Source: Rhodococcus sp. HNM0569 (GTDB lineage Bacteria; Actinomycetota; Actinomycetes; Mycobacteriales; Mycobacteriaceae). Taken from it: a stretch of DNA of 64,000 bases. Shown here one piece after another: positions 15,979-27,203 of the stretch (position 1 is the stretch's first letter; every line of letters begins with the position of its first letter). The position numbers were made by a program, and so were the translations under genes. Under the pieces are notes generated by a model. The model had not been told where the DNA came from and searched no databases. It was given only the letters and a program-made list of their open reading frames with translations. The stretch is from positions 1-64,000 of the forward strand of contig NZ_JAASAE010000005.1 of NCBI RefSeq assembly GCF_012726205.1. The letters are read 5' to 3'.

Positions 15979-17412
15979 TCAGAGCGGGATGTTCTTGTGC
16001 GCGCCCCGCCGCGCGGGTGCCGCCGCGAGCGCCGCACTGACGGTGCTGCGAGTCTTCGCGGGATCGATCTCGGCGTCGACCACACCGATCGACACCGCAC
16101 GGTCGACGCCGCCCGCGATCTCGGCGTGTTCCGCTGCGAGCCGCTCGTGCAGCGCGTCGCGTTCGTCGTCGGGAGCGGCTGCGAGAGCGCGCTTGTGCAG
16201 GATGCCGACGGCCGCCTTGGCACCCATCACCGCGACCTCGGAATCGGGCCACGCGTACACCGCCGTGGCGCCGAGCGCGCGGGAGTTCATCGCGATGTAG
16301 GCCCCGCCGTAGATCTTGCGCGTGACGACGGTGACACGCGGGACGCTCGCCTCGGCGAACGCGTGCAGCAGTTTCGCGCCGCGTCGGACCACGCCCTCCC
16401 ATTCCATGCTGACGCCCGGCAGGTAGCCGGGGACGTCGACGAGAACGACGAGCGGGACACCGAACGAATCGCACATCCGCACGAACTTCGCGGCCTTCTC
16501 GGCACTCTCGGAGTTGAGGCATCCGCCGAGCCGGAGCGGATTGTTCGCGATCACGCCGACCGTGCGGCCGCCGAGGCGGCCGAAACCGGTGACGATGCTG
16601 CGAGCGTACGCACCCTGCAGTTCCTCGAATGTCGACTCGCCCTCGACGTTGTCGAGGAACTCGTGCACGATCGGCCGGACGTCGTACGCGCGCCGTGCGG
16701 ACGCAGGCATGAGCGCGCGTAGATCGGTGTCGCCGTGTTCGGCGGCAGCCTGGTCGAACTCGCCCTGATCGCACAGCATCGACACCAGTCGCCGGGCACG
16801 ATGCAGCGCGTCGCTCTCGTCCTGGGCCGCGATGTGCGCGACACCGGATTTCTTGGTGTGCGTCTCGGGGCCGCCGAGCGACTCCATGTCGACCTGTTCG
16901 CCGGTCACGCTGCGCACGACGTCGGGCCCGGTGACGAACACGCGGCCTTCGGGAGCCATGATCACGACGTCGGTGAGGGCGGGGCCGTAGGCCGCACCGC
17001 CCGCGGCGAAGCCGAGGACCACGGAGATCTGGGGGACGACGCCGGACGCCCGGACCATCGCCGCGAACACCAAGCCCACTGCGTGCAGGGCCTCGACACC
17101 TTCGGCGAGGCGCGCACCGCCCGAGTGCCACAGCCCGACGACGGGCGCGCCTTCCTCGATCGCGGTGTCGATCGCGTGCACGATGTGCGTGCAGCCGTCG
17201 ATACCCATCGCGCCGCCCATGACGGTCGCGTCGGACGCGTACGCGATGGTGCGCACGCCGTCGATGGTGCCCGACGCCGCGAGTACCCCCGACTTGTCGC
17301 GTGCGTGCAGCGGTGTCGTGGTGCCGGGGTCGAACAGACGCTCGAGCCGGGCGAGGGGATCGCGGGGATCGGTTGCTGCGGCGGATCTCGTCGCCGGTGC
17401 CAGGACTGTCAT
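15979..17412 (-). CDS. accD6: Acyl-CoA carboxylase beta subunit AccD6
   Basis: Carboxyltransferase subunit that transfers CO2 from carboxybiotin to acetyl- or propionyl-CoA, making malonyl-CoA for FAS-II; it works with an AccA3-type biotin subunit not in the window. The 477-residue protein has both crotonase-like halves: VVGLWHSGGARLAEG and GFAAGGAAYGPALTD in the N half, DVPGYLPG, RKIYGGAYIAMNSR and MGAKAAV in the C half. ATG 17412 is preceded by GAGGAGG. It is the last gene of the fabD-acpM-kasA-accD6 series, 157 nt after kasA. Confidence 0.93.
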   Translation of the reverse strand: MTVLAPATRSAAATDPRDPLARLERLFDPGTTTPLHARDKSGVLAASGTIDGVRTIAYASDATVMGGAMGIDGCTHIVHAIDTAIEEGAPVVGLWHSGGARLAEGVEALHAVGLVFAAMVRASGVVPQISVVLGFAAGGAAYGPALTDVVIMAPEGRVFVTGPDVVRSVTGEQVDMESLGGPETHTKKSGVAHIAAQDESDALHRARRLVSMLCDQGEFDQAAAEHGDTDLRALMPASARRAYDVRPIVHEFLDNVEGESTFEELQGAYARSIVTGFGRLGGRTVGVIANNPLRLGGCLNSESAEKAAKFVRMCDSFGVPLVVLVDVPGYLPGVSMEWEGVVRRGAKLLHAFAEASVPRVTVVTRKIYGGAYIAMNSRALGATAVYAWPDSEVAVMGAKAAVGILHKRALAAAPDDERDALHERLAAEHAEIAGGVDRAVSIGVVDAEIDPAKTRSTVSAALAAAPARRGAHKNIPL

Positions 17413-17569
17413 CGCGGGCCTCCTCGTGGGCTGGGCGTGCCGGTGCGCTGGGGTGACGGTCCCGCGGTGGGGGCCGATGCGGTACGCGACCGCTCGGCCC
17501 CCACCGGGACCTCGTTTGCCCTGCGCGAGGAGGACGGAACTCCCGGCAGGGTCATTCGTTCGCCTGGAA

Positions 17570-18817
17570 TCAGGCGCGGCCGAAGGCGAGCGCGACATTG
17601 TGCCCGCCGAAACCGAACGAATTGTTGAGCGCGAAATCGAACGAGCCGGTGCGGGACGTGCCCGCCACGACATCGAGGTCGATTTCTGGATCCTGGTGCT
17701 CGAGGTTGAGCGTGGGCGGGATGATGCCGTCCCGCACCGCCAGGACCGTCAGGACCGATTCGAGGGCGCCGACGGCACCGATCGAATGGCCCAGCGCGGA
17801 CTTCGGCGCGTACACCGCGGCGTGGTTGCCCACGGCCGCGTTGATCGCCTTCGCTTCCGCCGTGTCGCCGATGGGGGTGGCGGTGGCGTGGGCGTTGACG
17901 TGCTTGATGTCCTGCTTCGTGAGACCCGCGGTCTCGAGGGCGCGCGTCATGGCGCGCGCCGCACCGCTGCCCTCGGGATCGGGAGCGACGATGTGGTAGC
18001 CGTCGGACGTGATGCCTGCGCCGAGCAGCCGGGCGTGGATCGTGGCCCCGCGTGCCTTGGCGTGCTCCTCGGTCTCGAGGACCATGAGCGCACCGGCCTC
18101 GCCGAACACGAACCCGTCGCGATCGGTGTCGAACGGCCGCGACGCCCCCTTCGGGTCGTCGTTGCGGGTGCTCAGCGCCCGCATCATCGCGAAGCTCGCG
18201 ATCGGCACGGGCCCGAGCTCGCCCTCGACACCGCCCGTGACGACCATGTCGGCGTCGCCGAGCGCGATCATCCGGTACGCATGCGCGATGGCCTCGGAGC
18301 CCGACGAGCACGCCGACACGGGCGTGATCACGCCTGCGCGGGCGCCGAGTTCGAGGCCGACGGTGGCCGACGGACCGTTCGGCATGACCATCTGCACCGC
18401 GAACGGCGACACCTTGCGGTAGCCGCCCGCGTTCATCTTGTCGACGGCGTCGATGAGTGCTTCGCCGCCGCCGAGACCGGTGCCGATGACGACGCCGAGA
18501 CGGTCCTTGTCGACCTCGGGGCTGCCCGCGTTCGACCACACCTCACGGCCGAGCACGAGAGCGAGACGCTCGACGAAGCTCATCCGCCGGATCTCGACGC
18601 GGCTGAGCGTGTCGTCGGGCGAAACCTTGAGGTGCCCGGCGATCGTGACCGGAAGGTCGAACTCCGAGACGAAATCGTCGTGCAGAGTGTCGATTCCGCT
18701 CTCGCCGGCGAGCAGCCCCTTCCAGGTGCCATCCACATCGCCCGCGACCGACGTCGTGGCCGCGAGGCTGGTGACGACGACGTTGGGGAAAGTCCCGCTA
18801 CGAGTAGTGGAAGTCAC
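17570..18817 (-). CDS. kasA: Beta-ketoacyl-ACP synthase of FAS-II
   Basis: Condenses malonyl-AcpM with growing acyl-AcpM to elongate meromycolate precursors. The 415-residue protein has the KAS catalytic triad: Cys in VSACSSGS, His in NAHATATP and His in [12 protein letters not shown], plus the C-terminal [10 protein letters not shown]. It starts 7 nt after the acpM stop. Only one KAS gene is present, where M. tuberculosis has kasA and kasB side by side; shorter mycolates in Nocardiaceae fit this. It is the thiolactomycin-type drug target family. Confidence 0.94.
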   Translation of the reverse strand: MTSTTRSGTFPNVVVTSLAATTSVAGDVDGTWKGLLAGESGIDTLHDDFVSEFDLPVTIAGHLKVSPDDTLSRVEIRRMSFVERLALVLGREVWSNAGSPEVDKDRLGVVIGTGLGGGEALIDAVDKMNAGGYRKVSPFAVQMVMPNGPSATVGLELGARAGVITPVSACSSGSEAIAHAYRMIALGDADMVVTGGVEGELGPVPIASFAMMRALSTRNDDPKGASRPFDTDRDGFVFGEAGALMVLETEEHAKARGATIHARLLGAGITSDGYHIVAPDPEGSGAARAMTRALETAGLTKQDIKHVNAHATATPIGDTAEAKAINAAVGNHAAVYAPKSALGHSIGAVGALESVLTVLAVRDGIIPPTLNLEHQDPEIDLDVVAGTSRTGSFDFALNNSFGFGGHNVALAFGRA

Positions 18818-18824
18818 CGGTGGC

Positions 18825-19136
18825 TCACTCGCCGTCGTTCTTGTCGGCCTCGAGCTTCGCCTTCACGGCCTCGGCAGCGTCGCCGCCCTCGGCCTCGAGC
18901 TTCTGGATGTAGGTGACGGCGTCGCCGACGGTGCGCAGGCCCGCGAGGTCCTCGTCGGGGATCTTGACGCCGTACTTGTCCTCGGTCTGCACGGCGATCT
19001 CGACCATGGACAGGGAATCGATGTCGAGATCGTCGACGAACGACTTCTCGACGGTCACCTCGGAGGGTTCAATGCCGGTGACCTCCTCGATGATCTCGGC
19101 GAGTCCGGCGATGATGTCTTCCTGGGTGGCGGCCAC
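18825..19136 (-). CDS. acpM: Meromycolate-extension acyl carrier protein AcpM
   Basis: Carries fatty-acyl intermediates on a phosphopantetheine attached to Ser41 in [11 protein letters not shown]. The 103-residue protein is longer than usual ACPs (about 80) because of an acidic, Lys/Ala-rich C-terminal tail after residue ~80, as in mycobacterial AcpM. An AAGGGAG-type ribosome site precedes the ATG. It lies between fabD (156 nt upstream with two hairpins) and kasA (7 nt). Confidence 0.95.
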   Translation of the reverse strand: MAATQEDIIAGLAEIIEEVTGIEPSEVTVEKSFVDDLDIDSLSMVEIAVQTEDKYGVKIPDEDLAGLRTVGDAVTYIQKLEAEGGDAAEAVKAKLEADKNDGE

Positions 19137-19230
19137 GGGTGTGGCTCCCTTCTCATGTGTGGTGTTCCGATTCGATGAATCCGGCAGACAGCGCCCGCCG
19201 GACCTCCGGCACGGGCGAACCCCTGCCGGA

Positions 19231-19282
19231 CGGACGCGCAGCGCGCGTCCGGTCCCTACGAGCCCGGGTGCGAAACCCGGGC
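19231..19282 (-). promoter_or_regulatory. Double hairpin between fabD and acpM
   Basis: Two perfect inverted repeats: 9-bp arms at 19231-19239 and 19243-19251 with a 3-nt loop, and 8-bp arms at 19262-19269 and 19275-19282 with a 5-nt loop. Neither has a T run. They could end part of the fabD transcript or stabilise a processed acpM mRNA, since ACP is needed in far higher amounts than FabD. Confidence 0.6.
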
Positions 19283-19292
19283 GCGCAGCAAA

Positions 19293-20213
19293 CTAGCCGA
19301 GACTACCGAGTTCGGCGAGTGCGGCGATGTCCGCCGGGGTCTTGAGCGCCAGCGTGGGCGTGCCACGCATCTCGCGCTTGGCGATGCCGACGAGTGTGCC
19401 GGCGGGGGGCAACTCGGCGAGTCCGTCGACGGCGGTCTCGCGGAGCGTGGCGGTGCACAGATCCCAGCGGACCGGCCTCGTGACCTGTGCGGCGAGCTTG
19501 TCGAGCGCGTCGGCGCCGGACGAGACGGGCTTGCCGTCGAAGTTCGACAGCAGGGTGCGGGTGGGCTCCTCGGGGGTGATCGCGGCGGCCGCGGCACTGA
19601 CGGCGTCCTGCGCGGGCCTCATGAACCGTGTGTGGAACGCGCCTGCGACGGGCAGCGCACGGACACGGGCCTTCTCCGGCGGATTCGCGGCGAGTTCGTC
19701 CAGGGCCGACAGCAGGCCGGCCGCGACGATCTGGCCTGCGGCATTGCGGTTGGCCGGTTCGAGGCCCAGTTCGTCGAGACGCGCGAGGACGGTGGCCTCG
19801 TCGCCTCCGAGCACCGCGGACATGCCGGTGGGCTCGAGCGCGCACGCCTTGGCCATCTCGGCGCCACGCACCGCGGCGAGCGCGACAGCATCGTCGGCCG
19901 ACAGCACGCCCGCGACGACGGCCGCGGCGAGTTCGCCCACCGAGTGACCCGCCGCGACGGCGTCGGCGGGGACGAGGTCGCGCGCCTGGGCGTCCTCGTA
20001 CGCGAGGATGGCCGCGGCGACGACGAGTGGCTGCGTGACGGCGGTGTCGGTGATTTCCTCCGCAGTGGCGGTCGTGCCGAGCCGGACGAGGTCGAGGCCT
20101 GCGGCCTTGGACCACAGTTCGACGCGATCCTGGGCTCCGCGGACCTCGAGCCACGGAGCGAGCATGCCGGGAGTCTGGGAGCCCTGACCGGGCGCAAGCA
20201 ACGCAATCACCAC
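19293..20213 (-). CDS. fabD: Malonyl-CoA:ACP transacylase
   Basis: Loads malonyl groups onto AcpM. The 306-residue protein has the N-terminal APGQGSQTPGM, the nucleophile motif GHSVGE, and the second active-site His in GAFHTRFM. GTG start at 20213; the next codon is also GTG. First gene of the FAS-II operon. The MabR operator at 20276-20296 lies 63 nt before the start. Confidence 0.95.
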   Translation of the reverse strand: MVIALLAPGQGSQTPGMLAPWLEVRGAQDRVELWSKAAGLDLVRLGTTATAEEITDTAVTQPLVVAAAILAYEDAQARDLVPADAVAAGHSVGELAAAVVAGVLSADDAVALAAVRGAEMAKACALEPTGMSAVLGGDEATVLARLDELGLEPANRNAAGQIVAAGLLSALDELAANPPEKARVRALPVAGAFHTRFMRPAQDAVSAAAAAITPEEPTRTLLSNFDGKPVSSGADALDKLAAQVTRPVRWDLCTATLRETAVDGLAELPPAGTLVGIAKREMRGTPTLALKTPADIAALAELGSLG

Positions 20214-20275
20214 TCAAGGGAACACCCCGACGAGGCGCACTACTGATGTCGCGCGGGATGAACTATTTTGCGGAC

Positions 20276-20296
20276 TTTTGTAGGAAACCTACAAAA
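20276..20296. promoter_or_regulatory. MabR operator before fabD
   Basis: TTTTGT-N9-ACAAAA, part of a perfect 9-bp inverted repeat with a 3-nt centre. This is exactly the published form of the M. tuberculosis MabR (Rv2242) binding site in the fasII promoter. It lies between mabR and fabD, and an AT-rich -10-like stretch follows toward fabD. Confidence 0.85.
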
Positions 20297-20337
20297 TCCC
20301 ACGTGAGGACCAGCCATCGTTCGCCGCTGGAGATTCG

Positions 20338-21618
20338 TTACGGGCCACTTTGACCGAAAGCGATGCCTGTGACTGGTGTGGTTCCTGTGAGCTCGCTGTT
20401 ACGGGACCGTGTCAAACGGCCCACCGTGACCGCGACACGCAGCACGTACGCGTCGCGTGACTGCGTCGGATCGCGGCCCGTGACGTCTGTGATCCGCTTG
20501 AGGCGATACCGCACGGTATTTGGATGAACATACAATTGCCTCGCGCACGCCTCGATCGCGCCGCCGGTGTCGAGATACGCGTCCAGCGTCTGGGTGAGTG
20601 CCGAGCCTGCCTTCTCGAGGGGTGCCACGATCGTGTCGTCGAGAGCAGTCACAGCGGCCTGATCGCCCAGCAGTGCGCGCTCGGGCAGCAACTCGGACGC
20701 GAATACCGGCCGCGGCGCGCCGTGCCAGCCCGCGACTGCCTCCATCGCGGTGAGCGCCTCGGTCGCGCTCGTATGCGCCGCGCCGAGCGTCGGCATCGTC
20801 GGACCGATCACGACCGGCTCGTCGGCGAACTCCTCGAGCAGATCCCGCATGAAGGGCGACTGCACACCCACACCGGCCGCGCGGGCCTCGAGGCTCCCGC
20901 TGACCACCATCACGAGTCGGGTGCCCTGCACGACCGCGAGCGCCGCGCGCCCGTGCTTCTGCGCGACCGAGTGCATCGTGCCGACGACACCGACGCGTTC
21001 GTCTTCCGGGGGAGTGCCCACGATCACCGTGGCGGGTGCCGTCGCGTCCCAGTTGAGCGTGGCGGCGCGTGAGAGCATGTCCGAGCCCGTGTCGCCGCGG
21101 ACGACGGCATCGACGACGAGGGCCTCGAGCCGCGTGTCCCACGCACCGCGCGACTCGGCGGCACTCGCATACACCGACGCCGCCGCGAACCCGAGCTCGC
21201 GGCCGTACCGCAACACCGCCTCGGTGAGTGCGGTGAGCTGCTCGTCGTTGCGCGCGAGCGCAGGCAGCCACTGCTCGAAGAACTCCATCGCGACCCGCAC
21301 CATGTCGACCGTCTGACGCAGCGTGAGCCGCCGGGCCAGGTCCTGCGGGATGACCTGGAAGGCGTCGAGGCTGTACCGGATGTCGCTGCGGGAGTCCTCG
21401 AGCCAGTCGAGGAAGTTGATGACCGCGGTCTGCACCACGAGTTGCACGTTCGCCCGCTGCGCCGCGTCCAGGTCGTCGAAGAAGGGCAGCTGGTTCTGCA
21501 TCGATCCGACGGCCTCGGTCGCGAGCCGCCCCGAGTACTGCTTGACGCGGCGCAGCAGGGTGTCGGGAAGCGGAGTCCGTTCGGGGCGCCGGGGATGGCG
21601 CGGGCTCGGCTCGGGCAT
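20338..21618 (-). CDS. mabR: PucR-type transcriptional regulator of FAS-II
   Basis: A 426-residue orthologue of M. tuberculosis Rv2242 by position and architecture. The N-terminal two thirds is a GGDEF-like PucR sensor region; the C-terminal helix-turn-helix is GAIEACARQLYVHPNTVRYRLKRI. It controls the fabD-acpM-kasA-accD6 genes just downstream; binding of long acyl-CoA has been described for the family. TAGTTT (minus strand, 21625-21630) is 6 nt before the ATG, so it probably has its own leaderless transcript despite the 63-nt gap from aceE. Confidence 0.9.
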   Translation of the reverse strand: MPEPSPRHPRRPERTPLPDTLLRRVKQYSGRLATEAVGSMQNQLPFFDDLDAAQRANVQLVVQTAVINFLDWLEDSRSDIRYSLDAFQVIPQDLARRLTLRQTVDMVRVAMEFFEQWLPALARNDEQLTALTEAVLRYGRELGFAAASVYASAAESRGAWDTRLEALVVDAVVRGDTGSDMLSRAATLNWDATAPATVIVGTPPEDERVGVVGTMHSVAQKHGRAALAVVQGTRLVMVVSGSLEARAAGVGVQSPFMRDLLEEFADEPVVIGPTMPTLGAAHTSATEALTAMEAVAGWHGAPRPVFASELLPERALLGDQAAVTALDDTIVAPLEKAGSALTQTLDAYLDTGGAIEACARQLYVHPNTVRYRLKRITDVTGRDPTQSRDAYVLRVAVTVGRLTRSRNSELTGTTPVTGIAFGQSGP

Positions 21619-21681
21619 GAGACGAAACTACGCCCACCGGTGTGCGCTCGGTGCACACACCGGTGGGCGTGGCTCGTCAGA

Positions 21682-24546
<2,865 letters not shown>

Positions 24547-24580
24547 CGTTGCTCCTCGTGGTGGTGGAACGCAGTGGGTG

Positions 24581-24599
24581 GAACGCGGGTGTCGCGTTC
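24581..24599 (-). promoter_or_regulatory. Leader hairpin before aceE
   Basis: GAACGCG and CGCGTTC arms separated by 5 nt, 35 nt before the aceE TTG start. It may shape the aceE 5' untranslated region. Weak evidence. Confidence 0.35.
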
Positions 24600-24633
24600 T
24601 GCCTGGTGACCGGGCTTTGTCGGCCGGGTCATT

Positions 24634-24649
24634 CCTATTCGCGAATAGG
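24634..24649. promoter_or_regulatory. Perfect 16-bp palindrome upstream of aceE
   Basis: CCTATTCGCGAATAGG is fully self-complementary and AT-richer than its surroundings. It lies 88 nt before the aceE start, where a homodimeric repressor would act. No known actinobacterial consensus matches it in my knowledge. Confidence 0.6.
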
Positions 24650-25050
24650 GGCGCATCCCTCATCTTTCACCATTCGGTGGTGTGCGGGACAGTCCCCTCG
24701 GGTTACCAACGAGTAGCGTTTTCTGTTGGCACGGAACGCAACTCTTCCTTCGCGCCGGAAATCGGGGTGCCGCGTCGGGGCGACTCGACGCGCCGCATCC
24801 CGTCGCTCGGATCGGGCGACACCACGCGCCCGGTCGCGATCGGTCGTAGGCTCGTGCACACGGTGGAGACGGGCATCGACGGACAATTGGCACGCGCTTT
24901 TCGGCGTGGTCGGCTTGCGCCGACGCGTTCGAGCATGTTCGCTTTCACTACCGAGGTCGCTCCAGTGCGCTGGTAGTCGTCCTTTCCAGAGGTACGAATG
25001 ATCGGAAGGGTGTTCGAAGTCGGGCACCACGACAGGAGGAGGAACGCACC

Positions 25051-25476
25051 GTGGTCGCCGCGGCGGACGCCCAAAGCTTTGTTCAGAAACTCGGAATCGA
25101 TTCCGACATGGTGGTTCAGGAACTCGGCTGGGACGATGACACCGACGACGACCTGCGGGCTGCTGTCGAGGAGCTCATCGGCGACGAGATGTACGAGGAG
25201 GACACCGACGAGGTCGTCGACGTCGTCCTGTTGTGGTGGCGCGACGGCGACGGGGATCTCGTCGACGCGCTGATGGATGCGATCGGTCCACTCGCCGACG
25301 AAGGCTTCGTGTGGGTGCTCACCCCGAAGACCGGCACGCCCGGCCACGTCGAGCCCAGCGAGATCGCCGAATCCGCGCCCACCGCCGGTCTCACGCAGAC
25401 GTCGGCGGCGAACCTCGGCGACTGGGTCGGTAGCCGCCTGGTGCAGCCCAAGTCGAAGCCGAACAGCAAGCGCTGA
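25051..25476 (+). CDS. DUF3052 protein
   Basis: A 141-residue conserved actinobacterial protein (orthologue by position of Rv2239c). Very acidic middle (GWDDDTDDDLRAAVEELIGDEMYEEDTDEV), then a hydrophobic VVLLWWRDGDGDLVDAL segment, ending in a basic tail. GTG start with GAGGAGGA upstream. Divergent from aceE, followed 80 nt later by ahpE. Function unknown. Confidence 0.85.
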   Translation: MVAAADAQSFVQKLGIDSDMVVQELGWDDDTDDDLRAAVEELIGDEMYEEDTDEVVDVVLLWWRDGDGDLVDALMDAIGPLADEGFVWVLTPKTGTPGHVEPSEIAESAPTAGLTQTSAANLGDWVGSRLVQPKSKPNSKR

Positions 25477-25556
25477 TCTACTGGGAGGCGCCGCGCCATT
25501 GATCGGCGCCGAACCGCGCGGCATCGGTTCGCGCACGTTCGAGCAAAGGAACCCGC

Positions 25557-26021
25557 ATGCCACTCGAGGTCGGCGCGACGGCGCCCGATTTCACCCTGAA
25601 GGACCAGAACAACCAGGAAGTCACGTTGTCCGACTTCCGCGGCAAGAAGAATGTGCTGCTGGTGTTCTTCCCGCTCGCATTCACCGGCACGTGCCAGGGC
25701 GAGCTGTGCAGGGTCCGCGACGAGCTTCCCAAGTTCGAGAACGACGACACCGCGATCCTCGCGGTGTCGGTCGGTGCATCGCCCACGCACAAGATCTGGT
25801 CCGCCGAGCAGGGCTACACGTTCCCGCTCCTGGCCGACTTCTGGCCGCACGGCGCGGTGGCACAGGCCTACGGCGTGTTCAACGACACACTGGGCTTCGC
25901 GAACCGCGGAACCTTCGTCGTCGACAAGGACGGAATCATCCGGTTCGCCGAGATGAACGGCCCCGGAGAGGCCCGTGACCAGGGCGCTTGGGAGAAGGCG
26001 CTGGCCGCGCTAGAGTCCTGA
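25557..26021 (+). CDS. ahpE: Peroxiredoxin AhpE
   Basis: Thiol peroxidase reducing peroxides, 154 residues. The peroxidatic Cys46 is in PLAFTGTCQGELC, with a second Cys51. The active-site Thr43 and an Arg farther on complete the family pattern. M. tuberculosis AhpE is a one-Cys enzyme recycled by mycothiol/mycoredoxin; the extra Cys51 here might change the recycling. AAAGGA-type site 6 nt before the ATG. A hairpin at 26030-26050 follows. Confidence 0.92.
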   Translation: MPLEVGATAPDFTLKDQNNQEVTLSDFRGKKNVLLVFFPLAFTGTCQGELCRVRDELPKFENDDTAILAVSVGASPTHKIWSAEQGYTFPLLADFWPHGAVAQAYGVFNDTLGFANRGTFVVDKDGIIRFAEMNGPGEARDQGAWEKALAALES

Positions 26022-26029
26022 TGCGCATT

Positions 26030-26050
26030 CCCGGCAGCACCGCTGCCGGG
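26030..26050 (+). terminator. Hairpin after ahpE
   Basis: Perfect 9-bp arms CCCGGCAGC and GCTGCCGGG with a 3-nt loop, 8 nt after the ahpE stop and 5 nt before tRNA-Val. No T run follows. It may terminate ahpE or help separate the tRNA. Confidence 0.65.
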
Positions 26051-26055
26051 AGTTC

Positions 26056-26130
26056 GGGCGTGTAGCTCAGTGGTAGAGCTCTGGTTTTACACACCAGCGG
26101 TCGGGGGTTCGAAACCCTCCGCGCCCACCA
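26056..26130 (+). tRNA. tRNA-Val (UAC)
   Basis: Cloverleaf complete: acceptor GGGCGTG with CGCGCCC, D arm GCTC/GAGC, anticodon stem CTGGT/ACCAG around TTTACAC (anticodon TAC), T arm GGGGG/CCCTC. Discriminator A at 26127 and CCA encoded at 26128-26130. cobD begins 71 nt downstream. Confidence 0.96.
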
Positions 26131-26201
26131 TCACTGCCGTGCGTGAAACAGGAGTACCCACACTCGCCAAGTGCTCACGGCGGGTGGGGTAGAACTTCCT
26201 G

Positions 26202-27203
26202 GTGTCTTCGGTCAAGGCTTTTTCCCGCGTAGCCTGCTCTCGCGCGCTCGGTCTCGCGCTCGGCTACGGTGCCGACCTCGTGTTCGCGGATCCGCGGCGA
26301 GGCCATCCCGTCGCAGGCTTCGGCACGGCGGCCGCGCGTATCGAGAGGGCCACCTACCGCGACCGCCGCGCAGCGGGAGCCGCGCACGTCGCGGTCCTCG
26401 TGGGCGGAATCGTCGCGGCCGGCGCATTCGTCGAGCGCCGCGCGGCCGCCGCGGGCCCGGTCGGCCACGTCTGCGTCACCGCGCTGGCCACGTGGGCAGT
26501 CCTCGGCGGCACGTCGCTGGCCCGGGTCGGCGAACACATGGCCGATGCGCTCGACTCCGCACCGGCCGGGCCCGACCTCGATACCGCCCGCGCCCTGCTG
26601 CCGTCGCTGTGCGGACGCGACCCGCACTCCCTCGACCCCGACGGCCTCGCGCGGGCCGCACTCGAGTCGATAGCAGAGAACACGTCCGACGCGACCGTGG
26701 GCCCACTCGTGTGGGGTGCGGTCGCGGGCGTCCCGGGCCTGCTCGGGTACCGCGCGATCAACACGCTCGACGCGATGATCGGGTACCGATCGCCGCGTCA
26801 CCTGCGGTTCGGCTGGGCCGCCGCGCGGCTCGACGACCTCGTGAACCTCGTCCCCGCCCGGGTCGCGGGCGTGCTCACCGTGGCGGCCGCCCCGGTCGTC
26901 GGGGGGCGCCCGGGCGACGCGTGGCGAGTGTGGCGTCGCGACGCAGGCGCCCACCCGAGCCCCAACGCGGGCGTCGCGGAAGCCAGCGCTGCCGGGGCAT
27001 TGGGCGTCACCCTCGGTGGGCGGACCGAGTACGCGTACGGCATCGAGGAACGGCCCCGGCTGGGGGACGGGCCGCCGCCGGGTACACGGGATCTGCGCCG
27101 GGCCGTGTCGCTGTCGCGTGCGGTGCAGGCCGCGGCCACAGGAGCCTCAGCGGTGGTTGCCGTAGCGGTCGGCGAGCTTGGTCGACGACGCGGGCGCCGT
27201 TGA
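26202..27203 (+). CDS. cobD: Adenosylcobinamide-phosphate synthase
   Basis: Membrane enzyme attaching aminopropanol phosphate to adenosylcobyric acid (CobD/CbiB). The 333-residue protein has the family signatures DLVFADPRRGHPVAGFG, ALESIAENTSDATVGPL and GYRAINTLDAMIGY. Several hydrophobic segments fit an integral membrane protein. GTG start; TAGAAC 6 nt upstream is a weaker leaderless-type -10. The 3' end overlaps the convergent SURF1 gene by 57 nt. Works with cobC and cobS elsewhere in the window. Confidence 0.92.
   Translation: MSSVKAFSRVACSRALGLALGYGADLVFADPRRGHPVAGFGTAAARIERATYRDRRAAGAAHVAVLVGGIVAAGAFVERRAAAAGPVGHVCVTALATWAVLGGTSLARVGEHMADALDSAPAGPDLDTARALLPSLCGRDPHSLDPDGLARAALESIAENTSDATVGPLVWGAVAGVPGLLGYRAINTLDAMIGYRSPRHLRFGWAAARLDDLVNLVPARVAGVLTVAAAPVVGGRPGDAWRVWRRDAGAHPSPNAGVAEASAAGALGVTLGGRTEYAYGIEERPRLGDGPPPGTRDLRRAVSLSRAVQAAATGASAVVAVAVGELGRRRGRR

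Larger units (their letters stand above)
24547..25050. other. Divergent intergenic region aceE / DUF3052 gene
   Basis: 504 nt with no convincing gene. It holds a 16-bp palindrome at 24634-24649 and a 7-bp hairpin at 24581-24599 in the aceE leader, and must contain promoters for both flanking genes. The open frames across it show no ribosome site or recognisable protein. Confidence 0.7.

Noticed and set aside
24635-25030. 131-residue minus frame in the aceE/DUF3052 gap
   Set aside because: No ribosome site, no motif, and it would cross the aceE promoter region.
26131-26201. Cobalamin riboswitch before cobD
   Set aside because: Only 71 nt separate the tRNA and cobD, and no B12-box is seen.
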